Part shown: positions 18,406 through 27,372 of the stretch, in pieces | How positions within the stretch are numbered: the stretch's first letter is position 1 | Layout of the letters: every line of letters starts with the position of its first letter | Assembly (NCBI RefSeq): GCF_026011795.1 | Contig: NZ_BRVS01000004.1 | Coordinates: 124,001 to 188,000, forward strand | Length of the DNA: 64,000 nucleotides | Source of the DNA: Arthrobacter mangrovi | Lineage (GTDB): Bacteria > Actinomycetota > Actinomycetes > Actinomycetales > Micrococcaceae | Direction of reading: 5' to 3' | Translations under genes and position numbers: made by a program | Notes under the pieces: model-generated | Told to the model about the DNA's origin: nothing | Seen by the model: the letters and a program-made list of their open reading frames with translations, nothing else | Database searches by the model: none

Positions 18406-20124
18406 CTACCGGGCGAGCTGCTCCCGGACCTTCTTGCGCAGCACCTTGCCCAGCATCGACTTGGGCAGCTCGTCCACGGGCACGATCCGGCGCGGGACCT
18501 TGTACGCAGCCAGCCGCCCCCGGCAGTACTCGCGGAGGGCGGACTCATCGATGGTCGCCTGCGGGCGGAGCACGACGGCGGCCGTCACGTCCTCGCCCCC
18601 GGCCGCCCGGGGCAGTCCCACGGCCGCGGCTTCGACCACGTCCGGATGCGAGCGCAGCGCATCCTCCACCTCGGAGGGCGAGACGTTGAAGCCGCCCGTG
18701 ATGATCAGTTCCTTCTTCCGGTCCACAATCGTGGCATTGTGGTCCGTGCCTACGGTGACGATGTCGCCGGTCCGCAGCCATCCGCCGTCGAGCAGGGTGG
18801 CCGCCGTCTCCTCCGGCTTGCCCCAGTAACCCCGGAAAACCTGGGGACCGCGGATCAGCAGTTCCCCCGGCTGGCCCGGCTCGACGTCGTTGGCTGGGTG
18901 TTCCGGATCCACCACGCGCATTTCGGTGCTCGGGAACGGGACCCCGATGCTGCCGTTGCGCCGGGTCTCCGCGAACGGATTGCCCAGCGCCACGGGCGAG
19001 GCCTCGGTCATGCCGTAGCCCTCGACCAGCAGGCCGCCGGCGGTGCTCTCCCAGAGGTCAACCGTTTCCTGCGCCAGGTTCATGGCCCCCGAAATGGCGA
19101 AGCGGACCGAGCTGATGTCCACGCCGCGCTTCCGCGCCTCCCGGGCGGTGCGTTCATAGATCGGCGGAACGGCGCAGAAAATGGTCGGAGGATGCTTCTT
19201 CGCCGCCGCCAGCACCAGGTCCACATCGAACTTGGGGAACAGCACGATGCGCGATCCTGTGAGGATCCCGAAGGTCAGGTGCAGGGTCATGCCGAAGGCG
19301 TGGAACATCGGCAGCACGGCGTACATCACCTCTTTGCCCTCCCGGGCTCCATGCATCCAGGCCCGGCCCTGCTCGGCGTTGGCCCGCAGGTTCAGGTGGG
19401 TCAGCATGGCGCCCTTGGGATGGCCCGTGGTGCCCGAGGTGTACTGGATCGCCGCGAGGTCCTCGACGCCGGGCTGCGGGTAGCCGCGCCGGAGCGGCTT
19501 GTTCCGGAGCAGCTTCTCCCAGGGCATGGTGTCTCGGACGACGGCGGTCAGCGCCTTGCGCGCGCTGCGCGCCTTGGGGACGGGCAGCCTGAGCGCCAGC
19601 CGCTTGGTCCGCGGCATCGCTCGGACGATGTCCACGGAGACGATGGTGTCCACCGCGATGTCACGGGGGAAGCCCTGGATCTTCTCCACCACGTTGTTCC
19701 ACACAATGGCCACGGTGGCGCCGTGGTCCTCGAACTGGTGGCGCAGCTCGCGCTCCGTATAGAGGGGGTTGTGTTCAACAACGACGGCGCCGAGCCGGAG
19801 TACCGCATAGAAGGCCACCACGTGCTGGGGGCAGTTGGGCAGGACCAGGGCCACCCGGTGGCCCGGGCCCACGCCCAGCCGGCGCAGCCCCTCGGCCGCC
19901 CGCTGCACCTGGTCGCCGAGCTCACGGTAGCTGGTGGCGGCGCCGAAGAAGTCCAGCGCGGTCCTGCGGCCGAACCGGCGGGCCGACGCTGCGAGCATCT
20001 CAGGCAAGGAATCGGCGGGAAGATCGATGTCCGCGGGAACGCCCGGCTGGTAGTTTTCCAACCATGGTCGGCTGGCTGTGCCCGGGTTGCTTGCTGTGCC
20101 TGCGTTGCTTTCGACGGCGGCCAT
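18406..20124 (-). CDS. fadD: Long-chain fatty-acid-CoA ligase
   Basis: A 572-aa FadD-type ANL enzyme that activates fatty acids to acyl-CoA using ATP. IQYTSGTTGHPKGAM, the AMP/phosphate loop, is near residues 226-240; GYGMTEASP follows. The linker region has DRKKELIITGGFNVSP (the FadD/fatty acyl signature), and the catalytic Lys is in SMLGKVLRKKVRE at the C terminus. This differs from the ACSM-like enzyme at 7.7 kb, which has RDDDVIIMAGYRI. The N-terminal 20 residues are low-complexity Ala/Ser/Asn. No beta-oxidation gene is adjacent. Confidence 0.93.
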   Translation of the reverse strand: MAAVESNAGTASNPGTASRPWLENYQPGVPADIDLPADSLPEMLAASARRFGRRTALDFFGAATSYRELGDQVQRAAEGLRRLGVGPGHRVALVLPNCPQHVVAFYAVLRLGAVVVEHNPLYTERELRHQFEDHGATVAIVWNNVVEKIQGFPRDIAVDTIVSVDIVRAMPRTKRLALRLPVPKARSARKALTAVVRDTMPWEKLLRNKPLRRGYPQPGVEDLAAIQYTSGTTGHPKGAMLTHLNLRANAEQGRAWMHGAREGKEVMYAVLPMFHAFGMTLHLTFGILTGSRIVLFPKFDVDLVLAAAKKHPPTIFCAVPPIYERTAREARKRGVDISSVRFAISGAMNLAQETVDLWESTAGGLLVEGYGMTEASPVALGNPFAETRRNGSIGVPFPSTEMRVVDPEHPANDVEPGQPGELLIRGPQVFRGYWGKPEETAATLLDGGWLRTGDIVTVGTDHNATIVDRKKELIITGGFNVSPSEVEDALRSHPDVVEAAAVGLPRAAGGEDVTAAVVLRPQATIDESALREYCRGRLAAYKVPRRIVPVDELPKSMLGKVLRKKVREQLAR

Positions 20125-20208
20125 GGCTCAGGTACGGTCCTCTCGCTCGGATGCGGCCAGTCTACGAGCCCCGGCCGGGAGAAGAGGAACAATTCCCGGT
20201 TTCCGGGT

Positions 20209-20613
20209 TCAGGCGCCCGCCGGAGGCGGGTCGGCCGCCAGCCCCGCCAATGCGAGCATGCCGAAGGCGAGGGCGATTGCGGCCGGAGTCACGAGGCTGG
20301 ACAACCGGACGGCGTGGTCCTTGCGCCAGTGCCACAGCGCCAGGACGCCCAGCGCCGCACCGTAGGCCAAGGCGACCAGCACCGCGGCGGGCGCGCCGGC
20401 CTGCCAGAAATACGGCAGGCTGATGACCACTGCGAGCCCTAGTTCGCCCGCGCCTGTCCAGCGCTGGAACGCGGGCGAGGGCTCCTCGCCGTAGACAAAC
20501 CACGGAAGGCGGAACAGGTTGCTGAGCGCACTACCCAGCAGGAAGGCGATGAATGCGATGTGCACCATCACCACCATGATCTCGAAGACTCCCTGTCCGT
20601 CGTTTGCCACCAT
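20209..20613 (-). CDS. Small four-helix membrane protein (DoxX-like topology)
   Basis: A 134-aa protein with four hydrophobic helices and the segment WTGAGELGLAVVISLPYF, reminiscent of DoxX/DUF-type membrane proteins; I do not assign a family firmly. The open frame continues upstream to 20706, but MVANDGQGVFEIMVV is preceded by GAAGAGGG and begins just before helix 1, so I use it. It lies downstream of rpf, separated by a terminator, and 84 bp upstream of fadD on the same strand. Confidence 0.7.
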   Translation of the reverse strand: MVANDGQGVFEIMVVMVHIAFIAFLLGSALSNLFRLPWFVYGEEPSPAFQRWTGAGELGLAVVISLPYFWQAGAPAAVLVALAYGAALGVLALWHWRKDHAVRLSSLVTPAAIALAFGMLALAGLAADPPPAGA

Positions 20614-20721
20614 CGTGCTGCCCTCTTCATTGCCGGCTCTTCCTCCTAGACAACCTGCCGGCCACGCCACCGGTTCCGCGGCCGGAGCCAATGAGAGCAA
20701 CAACACCCTTCGGACAGCAGG

Positions 20722-20754
20722 AAGCCCCGCACCGATCGTGTCGGTGCGGGGCTT
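20722..20754. terminator. Intrinsic terminator after rpf
   Basis: A perfect 14-bp stem, AAGCCCCGCACCGA (20722-20735) with TCGGTGCGGGGCTT (20741-20754), has a 5-nt loop, 43 nt past the rpf stop on the minus strand. It isolates rpf from the membrane-protein gene downstream. Confidence 0.8.
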
Positions 20755-20797
20755 TCCGGTGCTTCGAACGCAGCCGCTGGCTGCGGTCAGCCAGGCC

Positions 20798-21496
20798 TTA
20801 GTTGGCCGGGAGCTGCAGAACCTGGTCCACGAAGATCAGGTTCGGGTTGCTGACGGTGTCAGTGTTGGCAGCGTGCAGTGCCTGCCAGCCACCCTCGATG
20901 CCGAGCTTGGAGGCGATGGTGTTCAGGGTGTCGCCAGCCTGGACGGTGTAGGTTTCGCCGCTGACGGGGGCCACGGCGGGAGCCGGAGCGGGAGCTTCAG
21001 CCTGGACCGGAGCCGGGGCTTCGGCCTGGACCGGTGCCGGGGCGGGAGCCGGAGCCTCGGTCGGAACCTGTGCCACGTTCACCTCGACCGGTGCTTCTGC
21101 CGGAGCGGGAGCCGGGGCTCCGCCGCCGCCCTGCAGGCCCAGCTTGGCCGAGCATGCGGGCCAGGCGCCCCAGCCCTGCGTGGCCTGGACCTTCTCGGCC
21201 ACGGCGATCTGCTCAGCCTTGCTGGCATTCTCCGGGCTGCCGGTGCCACCGAAGGCGGCCCAGGTGCTCGGCGTGAACTGCAGTCCACCCGAGAAGCCGT
21301 TGCCGGTGTTGATGCTCCAGTTGCCGCTGCTCTCGCACTCTGCGAGGGCGTCCCAAGTGGCGGTGTCGGCAGCATTGGCCGGTGCGCCGACCATGGCTAC
21401 GCCTGCGCCCGTCAGGGCTACGGCTGCGAGTCCGCCACGGAGGGCACGGCTGAGGTTCTTGTTGTTCTTAGAGTTCACGATGCTCCGCAGGGCCAC
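20798..21496 (-). CDS. Resuscitation-promoting factor-like transglycosylase with LysM domain
   Basis: A 232-aa secreted muralytic protein. A Sec signal peptide (cleavage near APANA-AD, residue 43) is followed by an Rpf catalytic domain (ATWDALAECESSGNW with the catalytic Glu, then GGLQFTPSTWAAFGG). A repetitive Ala/Pro/Glu/Gln linker comes next, then one LysM peptidoglycan-binding domain (YTVQAGDTLNTIASKLGI) at the C terminus. It should cleave peptidoglycan at the cell surface and promote regrowth from dormancy (family knowledge). The start is a GTG after GGAG; a second GTG six codons later is nearly as good. The long upstream region suggests complex control. Confidence 0.95.
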   Translation of the reverse strand: MALRSIVNSKNNKNLSRALRGGLAAVALTGAGVAMVGAPANAADTATWDALAECESSGNWSINTGNGFSGGLQFTPSTWAAFGGTGSPENASKAEQIAVAEKVQATQGWGAWPACSAKLGLQGGGGAPAPAPAEAPVEVNVAQVPTEAPAPAPAPVQAEAPAPVQAEAPAPAPAVAPVSGETYTVQAGDTLNTIASKLGIEGGWQALHAANTDTVSNPNLIFVDQVLQLPAN

Positions 21497-22320
21497 CTTC
21501 GCTCCATCCGTCCCCGGACTTCATTGCGCCACCGTCAACCGCTCGTAATCGAGGTCAATTCCGACGTCTGCCATGTTGACGGCGTATGGTGTGGGCAGCG
21601 TCGAGCATATTCGGTTTTTCAAAGATTGGCTCGGCTGTTATCGCCGAATCCCCTAGTGCGGGTTACACGGACCCCCGCACGCGATGCAACGTTACCGCAC
21701 CGTTATGGTGAGACCAAATCGTGATCTTCACCTTGGCGTGTCGCGCCTGCTATCGGCAGCTAGCCTATGCAATGACTGGACCGTAACCAAATCGAGATAA
21801 ACCAGGATCCACCCATGGTGCCGACCGCCAGAGGCCTTCCCCCCGCGGGGTTTGCGGGCGCCGACAAGGCCTTCCGTCCTAACGCCGCCGGAATGCGCCA
21901 ACTTGGCCATGTGAGCGACATCACGCTTTCCCTCGACGCCAATCCGCTTTTCGAAGGGAAGGCTTCGGCTATGCGGATACCGCTCGGGCGCAACCGGTAC
22001 GGCGTCCCGCAACAGGGGGCAAAAGTCCCGTCGTTGCGGCGCAAACGAGGCCTCCCCGGGCGCGAAGGAGCATCAGCCCTTGTGGGCGCCCCGATGACCC
22101 GCCCTGTCCCGCACGGCGCCATTGAGGGCCGGCGGGCCATTCGGAACGTAACATTTCTTAACACGACCTCCCGGCGCGCCCCCGCAAGGCCAGTTCCCTC
22201 CCCTACAGACCCTTCGACCGGGCCATTGCATCCGCCTGCCGGCGGCGAAAGCTCCTGCCTGCGCTCAGACGATGGGGGCTCCGGCCGGCACTTCCGCCGC
22301 CTCGCCCGGTCCTTGTACGT
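21497..22320. other. 824-bp intergenic region between rpf and the nucleotidyltransferase gene
   Basis: No convincing gene lies here; the open frames at 21815-22339 (+) and 21728-22012 (-) have no family features or ribosome sites. I see GTGCGGG (21656-21662) pairing with CCCGCAC (21674-21680), an MtrA-like direct repeat at 21691-21706, and several AT-rich patches. I looked for the c-di-AMP riboswitch that precedes many actinobacterial rpf genes and did not find its conserved segments. A non-coding RNA or long leader remains possible. Confidence 0.5.
21691..21706 (-). promoter_or_regulatory. MtrA-like direct repeat upstream of rpf
   Basis: On the rpf strand the sequence reads ATAAC-GGTGCG-GTAAC, two near-identical pentamers 11 bp apart. 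This resembles the direct-repeat binding site of the response regulator MtrA, which controls rpf and other cell-wall genes in several actinobacteria (family knowledge). It lies about 195 bp upstream of the rpf start; a third GTAAC occurs at about 21662-21666. Confidence 0.4.
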
Positions 22321-23007
22321 GTGCGGCGGGCGGCCGTGAGGGCCGTGGCGGTCCTGCTGGCTGCCGGCGGCGGCAGCAGGCTCGGCCGCGGACCGAAGGC
22401 ATTGCTGCCCTTCCGCGGACGGCCGCTGGTGGAGCACGTGGCCGGCGAGCTGCGCGCGGGAGGCTGCTCCGACGTCGTTATTGTCCTGGGGGCCGGGGCG
22501 GACGAGGTGATCCGGCAATGCCGGCTGGAGGACTACCGCGTGGTTCGCAACGCAGACTGGGCCAGCGGCATGGGCTCATCCTTCCGCCTCGGCGTGGCGG
22601 CGGCCGACGGAGCGGAGGCAGTCCTCGTGGCGCTCGTGGACCAGCCCGGCGTGAGTGCCGTACTGATCCGGCGGCTGCTGGAAAGGCACCGGGCCGGCCG
22701 TGTCACCGCCGCCGCGTACCGTGCCGAAGCGACGGTCGGCGAAAACCCCGACGGCGGCGCAGCCGGACACCGCCGCCCGGCACCCGCTGCGGGGACGGTC
22801 CGGCCGGCGGAGCCGAGGCTGCAGCGCGGGCACCCGCTGGTCTTCGACGCTTCGCTGGCCGTCGAGGCTGCTGCCGAGGCGGCCGGAGACGCGGGCGCCC
22901 GGAATTATCTGCGCAGGCATGCCGAGCTGGTCGATCTCGTGGACTGCTCCGACCTCGGCTCGGCGGCGGATGTGGACACGCCGGCAGACCTGCCCCTGCT
23001 CGACTAA
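22321..23007 (+). CDS. MobA/MocA-like nucleotidyltransferase (NTP transferase)
   Basis: A 228-aa protein of the molybdenum-cofactor nucleotidyltransferase type. The nucleotide motif LLAAGGGSRLGRGPKALLPF is near the N terminus, then NADWASGMGSSFRLGV and ALVDQPGVS with the metal-binding Asp, and HPLVFD near residue 178. MocA adds CMP to molybdopterin for xanthine-dehydrogenase-class enzymes, and an xdh operon lies 5 kb away, so that role is plausible but inferred. The start is unclear: GTG at 22321 or GTG at 22336, neither with a strong ribosome site. About 25 residues between the two halves look poorly conserved. Confidence 0.78.
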   Translation: MRRAAVRAVAVLLAAGGGSRLGRGPKALLPFRGRPLVEHVAGELRAGGCSDVVIVLGAGADEVIRQCRLEDYRVVRNADWASGMGSSFRLGVAAADGAEAVLVALVDQPGVSAVLIRRLLERHRAGRVTAAAYRAEATVGENPDGGAAGHRRPAPAAGTVRPAEPRLQRGHPLVFDASLAVEAAAEAAGDAGARNYLRRHAELVDLVDCSDLGSAADVDTPADLPLLD

Positions 23008-23448
23008 GCGCTACCTCGACCGAGCGCTACATGGGGGCCGCGTCACGCATCAGCAGCAAGCGGTCACGGACGGCCCGCTGCGCAGGATCCAGCGCAAAGC
23101 CCCCCTCCGCCGCGGACCGGTCCACCCCCGTCGTTATGTCCCGGCTGATGCGCCGCCGCAAACTCATGCAACCTATTCTGGCCAATGCCGCGGTCCACCT
23201 CTGCGCCACCTCTTCCCTGCTGCACATCTTTAGTGGTCAAGTCTTACGGAAGCGCACGTCAGCGCGACGCTTGACGTGTAAAGCAGTACACCGGAGGCAG
23301 AAGCTGTACAAACGGAACTTCCGGCAGGCTGCCGGATGCCCGGAGAGCCCGAAGCGGCGCCTGGCTCAGGCGCCGCCCCGGGAGGACGAAGGGTCGGGAC
23401 CGGCCGGCCGGAGTGGCCGCGCCGTGCCCTTCTTTGTTGTGTCCTTCT
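23008..23448. other. 441-bp gap between convergent genes
   Basis: Apart from the doubtful short frame at 23027-23227, I see one inverted repeat, CACGTCA (23255-23261) with TGACGTG (23272-23278), whose inner GCG/CGC also pair. It could act as a terminator for the MFS gene on the minus strand. Codon bias is absent in the rest. Confidence 0.4.
23027..23227 (-). CDS. Possible 66-aa protein or gene remnant
   Basis: A short frame encodes MCSREEVAQRWTAALARIG and ends RDRLLLMRDAAPM. The piece FALDPAQRAVRDRLL resembles the start of ATPase-type domains only faintly. No clear ribosome site. It is the best frame in the 441-bp gap and could be spurious. Confidence 0.25.
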   Translation of the reverse strand: MCSREEVAQRWTAALARIGCMSLRRRISRDITTGVDRSAAEGGFALDPAQRAVRDRLLLMRDAAPM

Positions 23449-25077
23449 TTAGGGTGCGGGCTCGAGCTGCTCTGCTGCTCCGGCTGCCGGGTCCGCGGCG
23501 ACGTCACGCCGGCCGCCAAGCCCGAACCAGCTCAGCAGTGCGGCGGCCAGGGCGGCGGCGGCCACTACGAGGAAGGCTTGGGTGAACCCGCTGCCAAGCG
23601 CCTCCATGGCGAGCTGGCCGGCCGCGGCGCCCGGGACGCCTTCGGGGAGGCTGTTGAGGGCGATCGGGCCGCCGGCTTGAGCGATGCCCATGGCCGGACC
23701 CAGCTGGTCCGCGGGCAGGCCCGAGTTCTGGAGCGTGGCCATCAGTTGGCCGCCGGCGGAGCTCAGGGCGATGGCACCCACGAGCACCGGCCCCAGGGCG
23801 AAGCCGAGGTCGCGCAGCAGGTTGGTGGTGGCGCTGGCCATGCCGGTCATTTCCCGCGGCACCGAGTTCACGGCGATCGCCGTCATCGGGCTGAGGGTGA
23901 AGGCGAAGCCAAGTCCCACCAGCAGGGACGGCAGGACGAACACGCTGACATCCCGGTTGGCGACGTCGGCGGTGGAGTTCATGAACGCGCCGGCGCCCAT
24001 GGCCAGGAAGCCGAAGGTCAACAGCCAGCGCGCCGGGACGCGGTGCTGCAGCCGGGATAGCACGGGGATCAGGACGAACGCCGGCCCCTGCAGCAGCAGG
24101 AAGAGCAGTCCGAGGAACAGCGGATTCTGGTGCTGCACCGGACCGAGCCACATGCTCGTGGAGAAGCAGGCGCCGAGGAAGGCGAACATGCCGACCACGG
24201 CGACGAGCGAGGACACCGTGAACTGGCGGTTCAGGAAAAGCCGCAGTTCGAGCAGCGGGGATTCCACCCGCAGTTCAATGGCCACGAAGACGGCCAGCAG
24301 GACGGCGCCGGCTACGAGCGCGCCGATGATGTGCGTGGCGGTCCACCCGTCTTCCGGCCCCTGGACCAGCCCGAAGAGCACCAGGATCAGGCCGAGGGCG
24401 AAGGTGATCTGCCCCCACAGGTCCAGCCGGCGTCCCTCGGCGACCTTGGCCTCCGCGGAGCGGAAGATGGTCAGGAGCATTGCCGCTACGCTGACCAGCG
24501 CCACCACGAGGTAGGCGCCGCGCCACCAGCCGAAGCCGGCAAAGACGCCTCCGAGCAGCGGGGAGACGGCGGAGCCCGCGGAGAGGAAGCCGGCCCAGAT
24601 GGCGATGCCGCGCACGCGTTCCTGCATGGTTCGTGCCACCGATGCGACGAGCGCCAGCGACGCCGGGAAGATCGCGCCCGCACCGAGGCCGTTGAGCGCC
24701 GACCCCGCCCACATCGCCTGGATGCTCGGCGAGAACGCGCACATCAGCGAACCGAGGACAACCAGCACGGCGCCGCCGAGGACCAGCTTGCGGTGGCCGA
24801 ACTTGTCGCCAAGCACGCCAAAGGTCAGCTCGAACACCACCACTGGAATCATGAACGCGGCGGTGATCCACGTCAGCTGCGAGCCGAACGAGTTGAAGGT
24901 CAGCTGGAATTCGCCGTTGAGCGCGCCGGGCAGGGCGTTGGCAACCTGCGCCACCATGACGGCCAGGGAAGCAGCTGCCAAGGTGCCCCTGGCCCGGGCG
25001 TTCACCGGCCGGGCCGGCTCCGCGGACGGCGGGTAGGACTGGCCTGGGGACGTGAGTGTCCCGCGATCATGGCTCAT
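23449..25077 (-). CDS. MFS drug-efflux-type transporter (DHA2-like)
   Basis: A 542-aa protein with about fourteen hydrophobic helices and the DHA2 motif-A loop GVLGDKFGHRKLVLGG. ALNGLGAGAIFPASLALV and GFLSAGSAVSPLLGGVF resemble motifs B and C of proton-driven drug exporters. It is likely a drug or metabolite exporter; the substrate is unknown. AAGGAG lies 7 nt before the chosen ATG (25077); the frame extends 30 codons upstream into the operator region. It is divergent from a TetR gene, the classical repressor-pump arrangement. Confidence 0.9.
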   Translation of the reverse strand: MSHDRGTLTSPGQSYPPSAEPARPVNARARGTLAAASLAVMVAQVANALPGALNGEFQLTFNSFGSQLTWITAAFMIPVVVFELTFGVLGDKFGHRKLVLGGAVLVVLGSLMCAFSPSIQAMWAGSALNGLGAGAIFPASLALVASVARTMQERVRGIAIWAGFLSAGSAVSPLLGGVFAGFGWWRGAYLVVALVSVAAMLLTIFRSAEAKVAEGRRLDLWGQITFALGLILVLFGLVQGPEDGWTATHIIGALVAGAVLLAVFVAIELRVESPLLELRLFLNRQFTVSSLVAVVGMFAFLGACFSTSMWLGPVQHQNPLFLGLLFLLLQGPAFVLIPVLSRLQHRVPARWLLTFGFLAMGAGAFMNSTADVANRDVSVFVLPSLLVGLGFAFTLSPMTAIAVNSVPREMTGMASATTNLLRDLGFALGPVLVGAIALSSAGGQLMATLQNSGLPADQLGPAMGIAQAGGPIALNSLPEGVPGAAAGQLAMEALGSGFTQAFLVVAAAALAAALLSWFGLGGRRDVAADPAAGAAEQLEPAP

Positions 25078-25177
25078 GGAGGTCTCCTTGTGGATGAACG
25101 AGATCGAAGCTTGCGTAGTCGCGGTCACAGCCAGCTGTGATTCGCGCAACAAGCATGGCGCTCGCACAACACAGTGT

Positions 25178-25204
25178 CAAGTAAAACTTCACCTCGGCAA
25201 GTAA
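25178..25204. promoter_or_regulatory. Repeated CAAGTAA elements between MFS and TetR genes
   Basis: CAAGTAA occurs at 25178-25184 and again at 25198-25204, exactly 20 bp apart (two helical turns). The first copy also forms the small dyad AAGT-AAA-ACTT (25180-25190). They sit upstream of TATCCT (25230-25235), the probable -10 element of tetR. Good operator candidates for the adjacent TetR protein. Confidence 0.5.
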
Positions 25205-25242
25205 GTGGTTCCAGTCACAGCCCCTCGGCTATCCTGAGGGGC

Positions 25243-25851
25243 ATGGCAACCCTCCGTGAAGCGCAAAAGCAGCAGACGCGCCAGCTGCTCCTGGACAAGG
25301 GGCTGGAGCTCTTCGAATCGAAGGGCTACCCGGCGACGACCATCGACGACATCGCTTCGGCGGCGGGTACTACGAGGACGACGTTCTACCTCCACTTCTC
25401 CTCGAAAGCGGAGCTGATGTCCGAGCTGATCACCACCGTGGACCAGATCCTCACCACGGTGGACAACCCGCCCCTTTCCACCGTGGTTGAGCTGGGCCGG
25501 CGCGACCTGGTGCGCGCGTGGCTCGACAGCAAGTTCGACCAGTGGCAGGTCATCCGCCCCTACATTCTGGTCGCGCACCAGGCAGCGGCGGGCGAACCGC
25601 AGGTCGCCGACAAGATCGAGTCGTGGTTCGAGGACGTCACGGCCTCGATGCGGGAAGGCCTGGACCGCGCCGGGCGGTTCAGCCCGGAGTCGCGCCGCGT
25701 CCGCTGTGTGCTTGCCTTCGGCCAGTTCGAATTCCTCTCGCGCCGCTGGTTCCTCTCCGGCTGGACCACGGACCGGGAAGTCTGCCTGGAGACGCTCACG
25801 GATTCCTGGTGCCACCTGTTGACGGACGAGGGCGAGCCCGCAGCGGGCTAG
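25243..25851 (+). CDS. TetR-family transcriptional regulator
   Basis: A 202-aa repressor with the helix-turn-helix TTIDDIASAAGTTRTTFYLHF at about residues 33-53 and a divergent all-helical ligand domain. TATCCT ends 7 nt before the ATG, so the mRNA is probably leaderless; the frame extends upstream but through the promoter. It is expected to repress the divergent MFS pump and itself. Confidence 0.92.
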   Translation: MATLREAQKQQTRQLLLDKGLELFESKGYPATTIDDIASAAGTTRTTFYLHFSSKAELMSELITTVDQILTTVDNPPLSTVVELGRRDLVRAWLDSKFDQWQVIRPYILVAHQAAAGEPQVADKIESWFEDVTASMREGLDRAGRFSPESRRVRCVLAFGQFEFLSRRWFLSGWTTDREVCLETLTDSWCHLLTDEGEPAAG

Positions 25852-25908
25852 GGCTATGTCCCGGAAGCGCCACAGCGGCGAAGGACGCCGACTCCGTGCA
25901 GCGCCCCG

Positions 25909-27372
25909 TCAGGTTCCGCAGAAGGTGCGGTAGGGACCGAAGCCTTCCGGGGCCGGCGCGGCATAGCGTGCCAGGCCGGGGCGTTCCTCGTAGGGCCGGG
26001 TGACCGCTTCGAGGAGTGACCCGAACGGCTCCAGATCCTCCTCCGTCGCGGCGGCCAGCGCCTCCTCGACCAGATGGTTGCGCGGAATGTAGGCGGGATT
26101 GACCCGGTCCATGGCCTCCGCGTCCGGACCCGCTGCGCGCCAGCGCTCGGCCCACGCATCGAAAGCCGCGGTATCGGGAACCAGGTTCCGCGCCTGTTCC
26201 GGGTTGCCGCGGGCGGCAGCCCCCAGGGTCCGGAAGAAGGACGTATAGTCGGCGCGGCTGGCCTGCAGCAGGGCGATCGCCCCGTCCACCAGAGAGGAGG
26301 CTGCCTCCCCGTCGACGCCGGCCGGCAGTCCGAGCTTGGCCCTCATCCCGGCCGACCACGTCTGGCTGTACTGCTCACGGAAGCCGGCGAGCGCTTCCTG
26401 GGCCGCACCGACCGCCTCGTCCTCCGTTCCGGGGAACAGCGGCAGCAGTGCCTCCGCCAGGCGGGCCAGGTTCCATTCTGCGACGAGCGGCTGGTTGCGG
26501 TACGCGTAGCGGCCGGCGTCGTCGATCGAGCTGTAGACCGTGGCCGGATCGAAGGCGTCCATGAAGGCGCACGGCCCGTAGTCGATGGTCTCGCCCGAGA
26601 TGGTCATGTTGTCCGTGTTCATGACGCCGTGGATGAAGCCCACGAGCATCCAGCGCGCCACGAGCGCCGCCTGCGCGGCGACCACCGCCCGGAACAGCGC
26701 CAGGTACGGCTGCTCGGATTCCGCGGCGCCGGGGTGGTGCCGGGCGATGGCGTGGTCCGCGAGGCGGCGCAGGAGGTCGGCGTCGCCCGTGGCCCGGACG
26801 TACTGGAAGCTGCCCACCCGCAGATGGCTCTCCGCCACCCGGGCCAGCACCGCCCCGGGCAGCACGGTGTCCCGGCGCACCCGCCGGCCGGTCGCCACCA
26901 CGGCCAGCGACCGGGTGGTGGGGATGCCGAGGGCGTGCATCGCCTCGCTCACGATGTACTCGCGCAGCATGGGGCCGACGGCGGCAAACCCGTCTCCGCC
27001 GCGGGCGAACGGCGTGGGGCCGGAGCCCTTGAGGTGGATGTCGCGGAGCCGGCCGCCCGTGTCCTCGACCTCGCCGAGCAGGAGGGCGCGTCCGTCGCCG
27101 AGGCGCGGTGCGTAGAACCCGAACTGGTGCCCGGCATAGGCCTGCGCCACCGGCGTGGCGCCGTCCGGCAGCCGGTTTCCGGTCAGCAGCGCCAGCCCCT
27201 CCTCCGACCGCAGGACGGCCGGATCCAGCCCCAGCTGTCCGGCCAGCGGCTCGTTGAGGACCAGGAGGCGGGGGTCGGCGACCTCCTCCGCCTGCCAGGG
27301 CAGGGCCAGCTCGGCCAGGTCCCGGGCGAACCGGCCGCCGAGCGTGAAGGTTGGCGAGGCTGCTGTGCTCAT
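25909..27372 (-). CDS. selO: Protein adenylyltransferase SelO
   Basis: A 487-aa SelO (YdiU/UPF0061) pseudokinase. These proteins bind ATP in a flipped orientation and AMPylate Ser/Thr/Tyr of metabolic enzymes, with a role in redox stress (family knowledge). The family block [20 protein letters not shown], then [15 protein letters not shown], the catalytic-type [10 protein letters not shown] and the metal-binding [10 protein letters not shown] are all intact. The end reads YRTFCGT, with a Cys near the C terminus where eukaryotic SelO has selenocysteine. Its ATG overlaps the xdhC stop by four bases, so it is translationally coupled to the xanthine-dehydrogenase operon. Confidence 0.96.
   Translation of the reverse strand: MSTAASPTFTLGGRFARDLAELALPWQAEEVADPRLLVLNEPLAGQLGLDPAVLRSEEGLALLTGNRLPDGATPVAQAYAGHQFGFYAPRLGDGRALLLGEVEDTGGRLRDIHLKGSGPTPFARGGDGFAAVGPMLREYIVSEAMHALGIPTTRSLAVVATGRRVRRDTVLPGAVLARVAESHLRVGSFQYVRATGDADLLRRLADHAIARHHPGAAESEQPYLALFRAVVAAQAALVARWMLVGFIHGVMNTDNMTISGETIDYGPCAFMDAFDPATVYSSIDDAGRYAYRNQPLVAEWNLARLAEALLPLFPGTEDEAVGAAQEALAGFREQYSQTWSAGMRAKLGLPAGVDGEAASSLVDGAIALLQASRADYTSFFRTLGAAARGNPEQARNLVPDTAAFDAWAERWRAAGPDAEAMDRVNPAYIPRNHLVEEALAAATEEDLEPFGSLLEAVTRPYEERPGLARYAAPAPEGFGPYRTFCGT

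Noticed and set aside
18253-20442. A 729-codon plus-strand frame opposite fadD
   Set aside because: Antisense shadow of fadD and its flanks, no domain.
20960-21120. Short near-repeats that could suggest a CRISPR-like or tandem repeat array
   Set aside because: They encode the Ala/Pro/Glu/Gln linker of the Rpf-LysM protein, in frame, with no regular spacers.
21497-21720. A c-di-AMP (ydaO-yuaA) riboswitch before rpf, expected in many actinobacteria
   Set aside because: I could not find its conserved GGGGTGAA or CCGGGGGA-type segments on the rpf strand; a covariance search would settle it.
21815-22339. A 174-codon plus-strand frame in the long intergenic region
   Set aside because: No ribosome site, no conserved motif, basic low-complexity product, and it overlaps the start of the nucleotidyltransferase gene.
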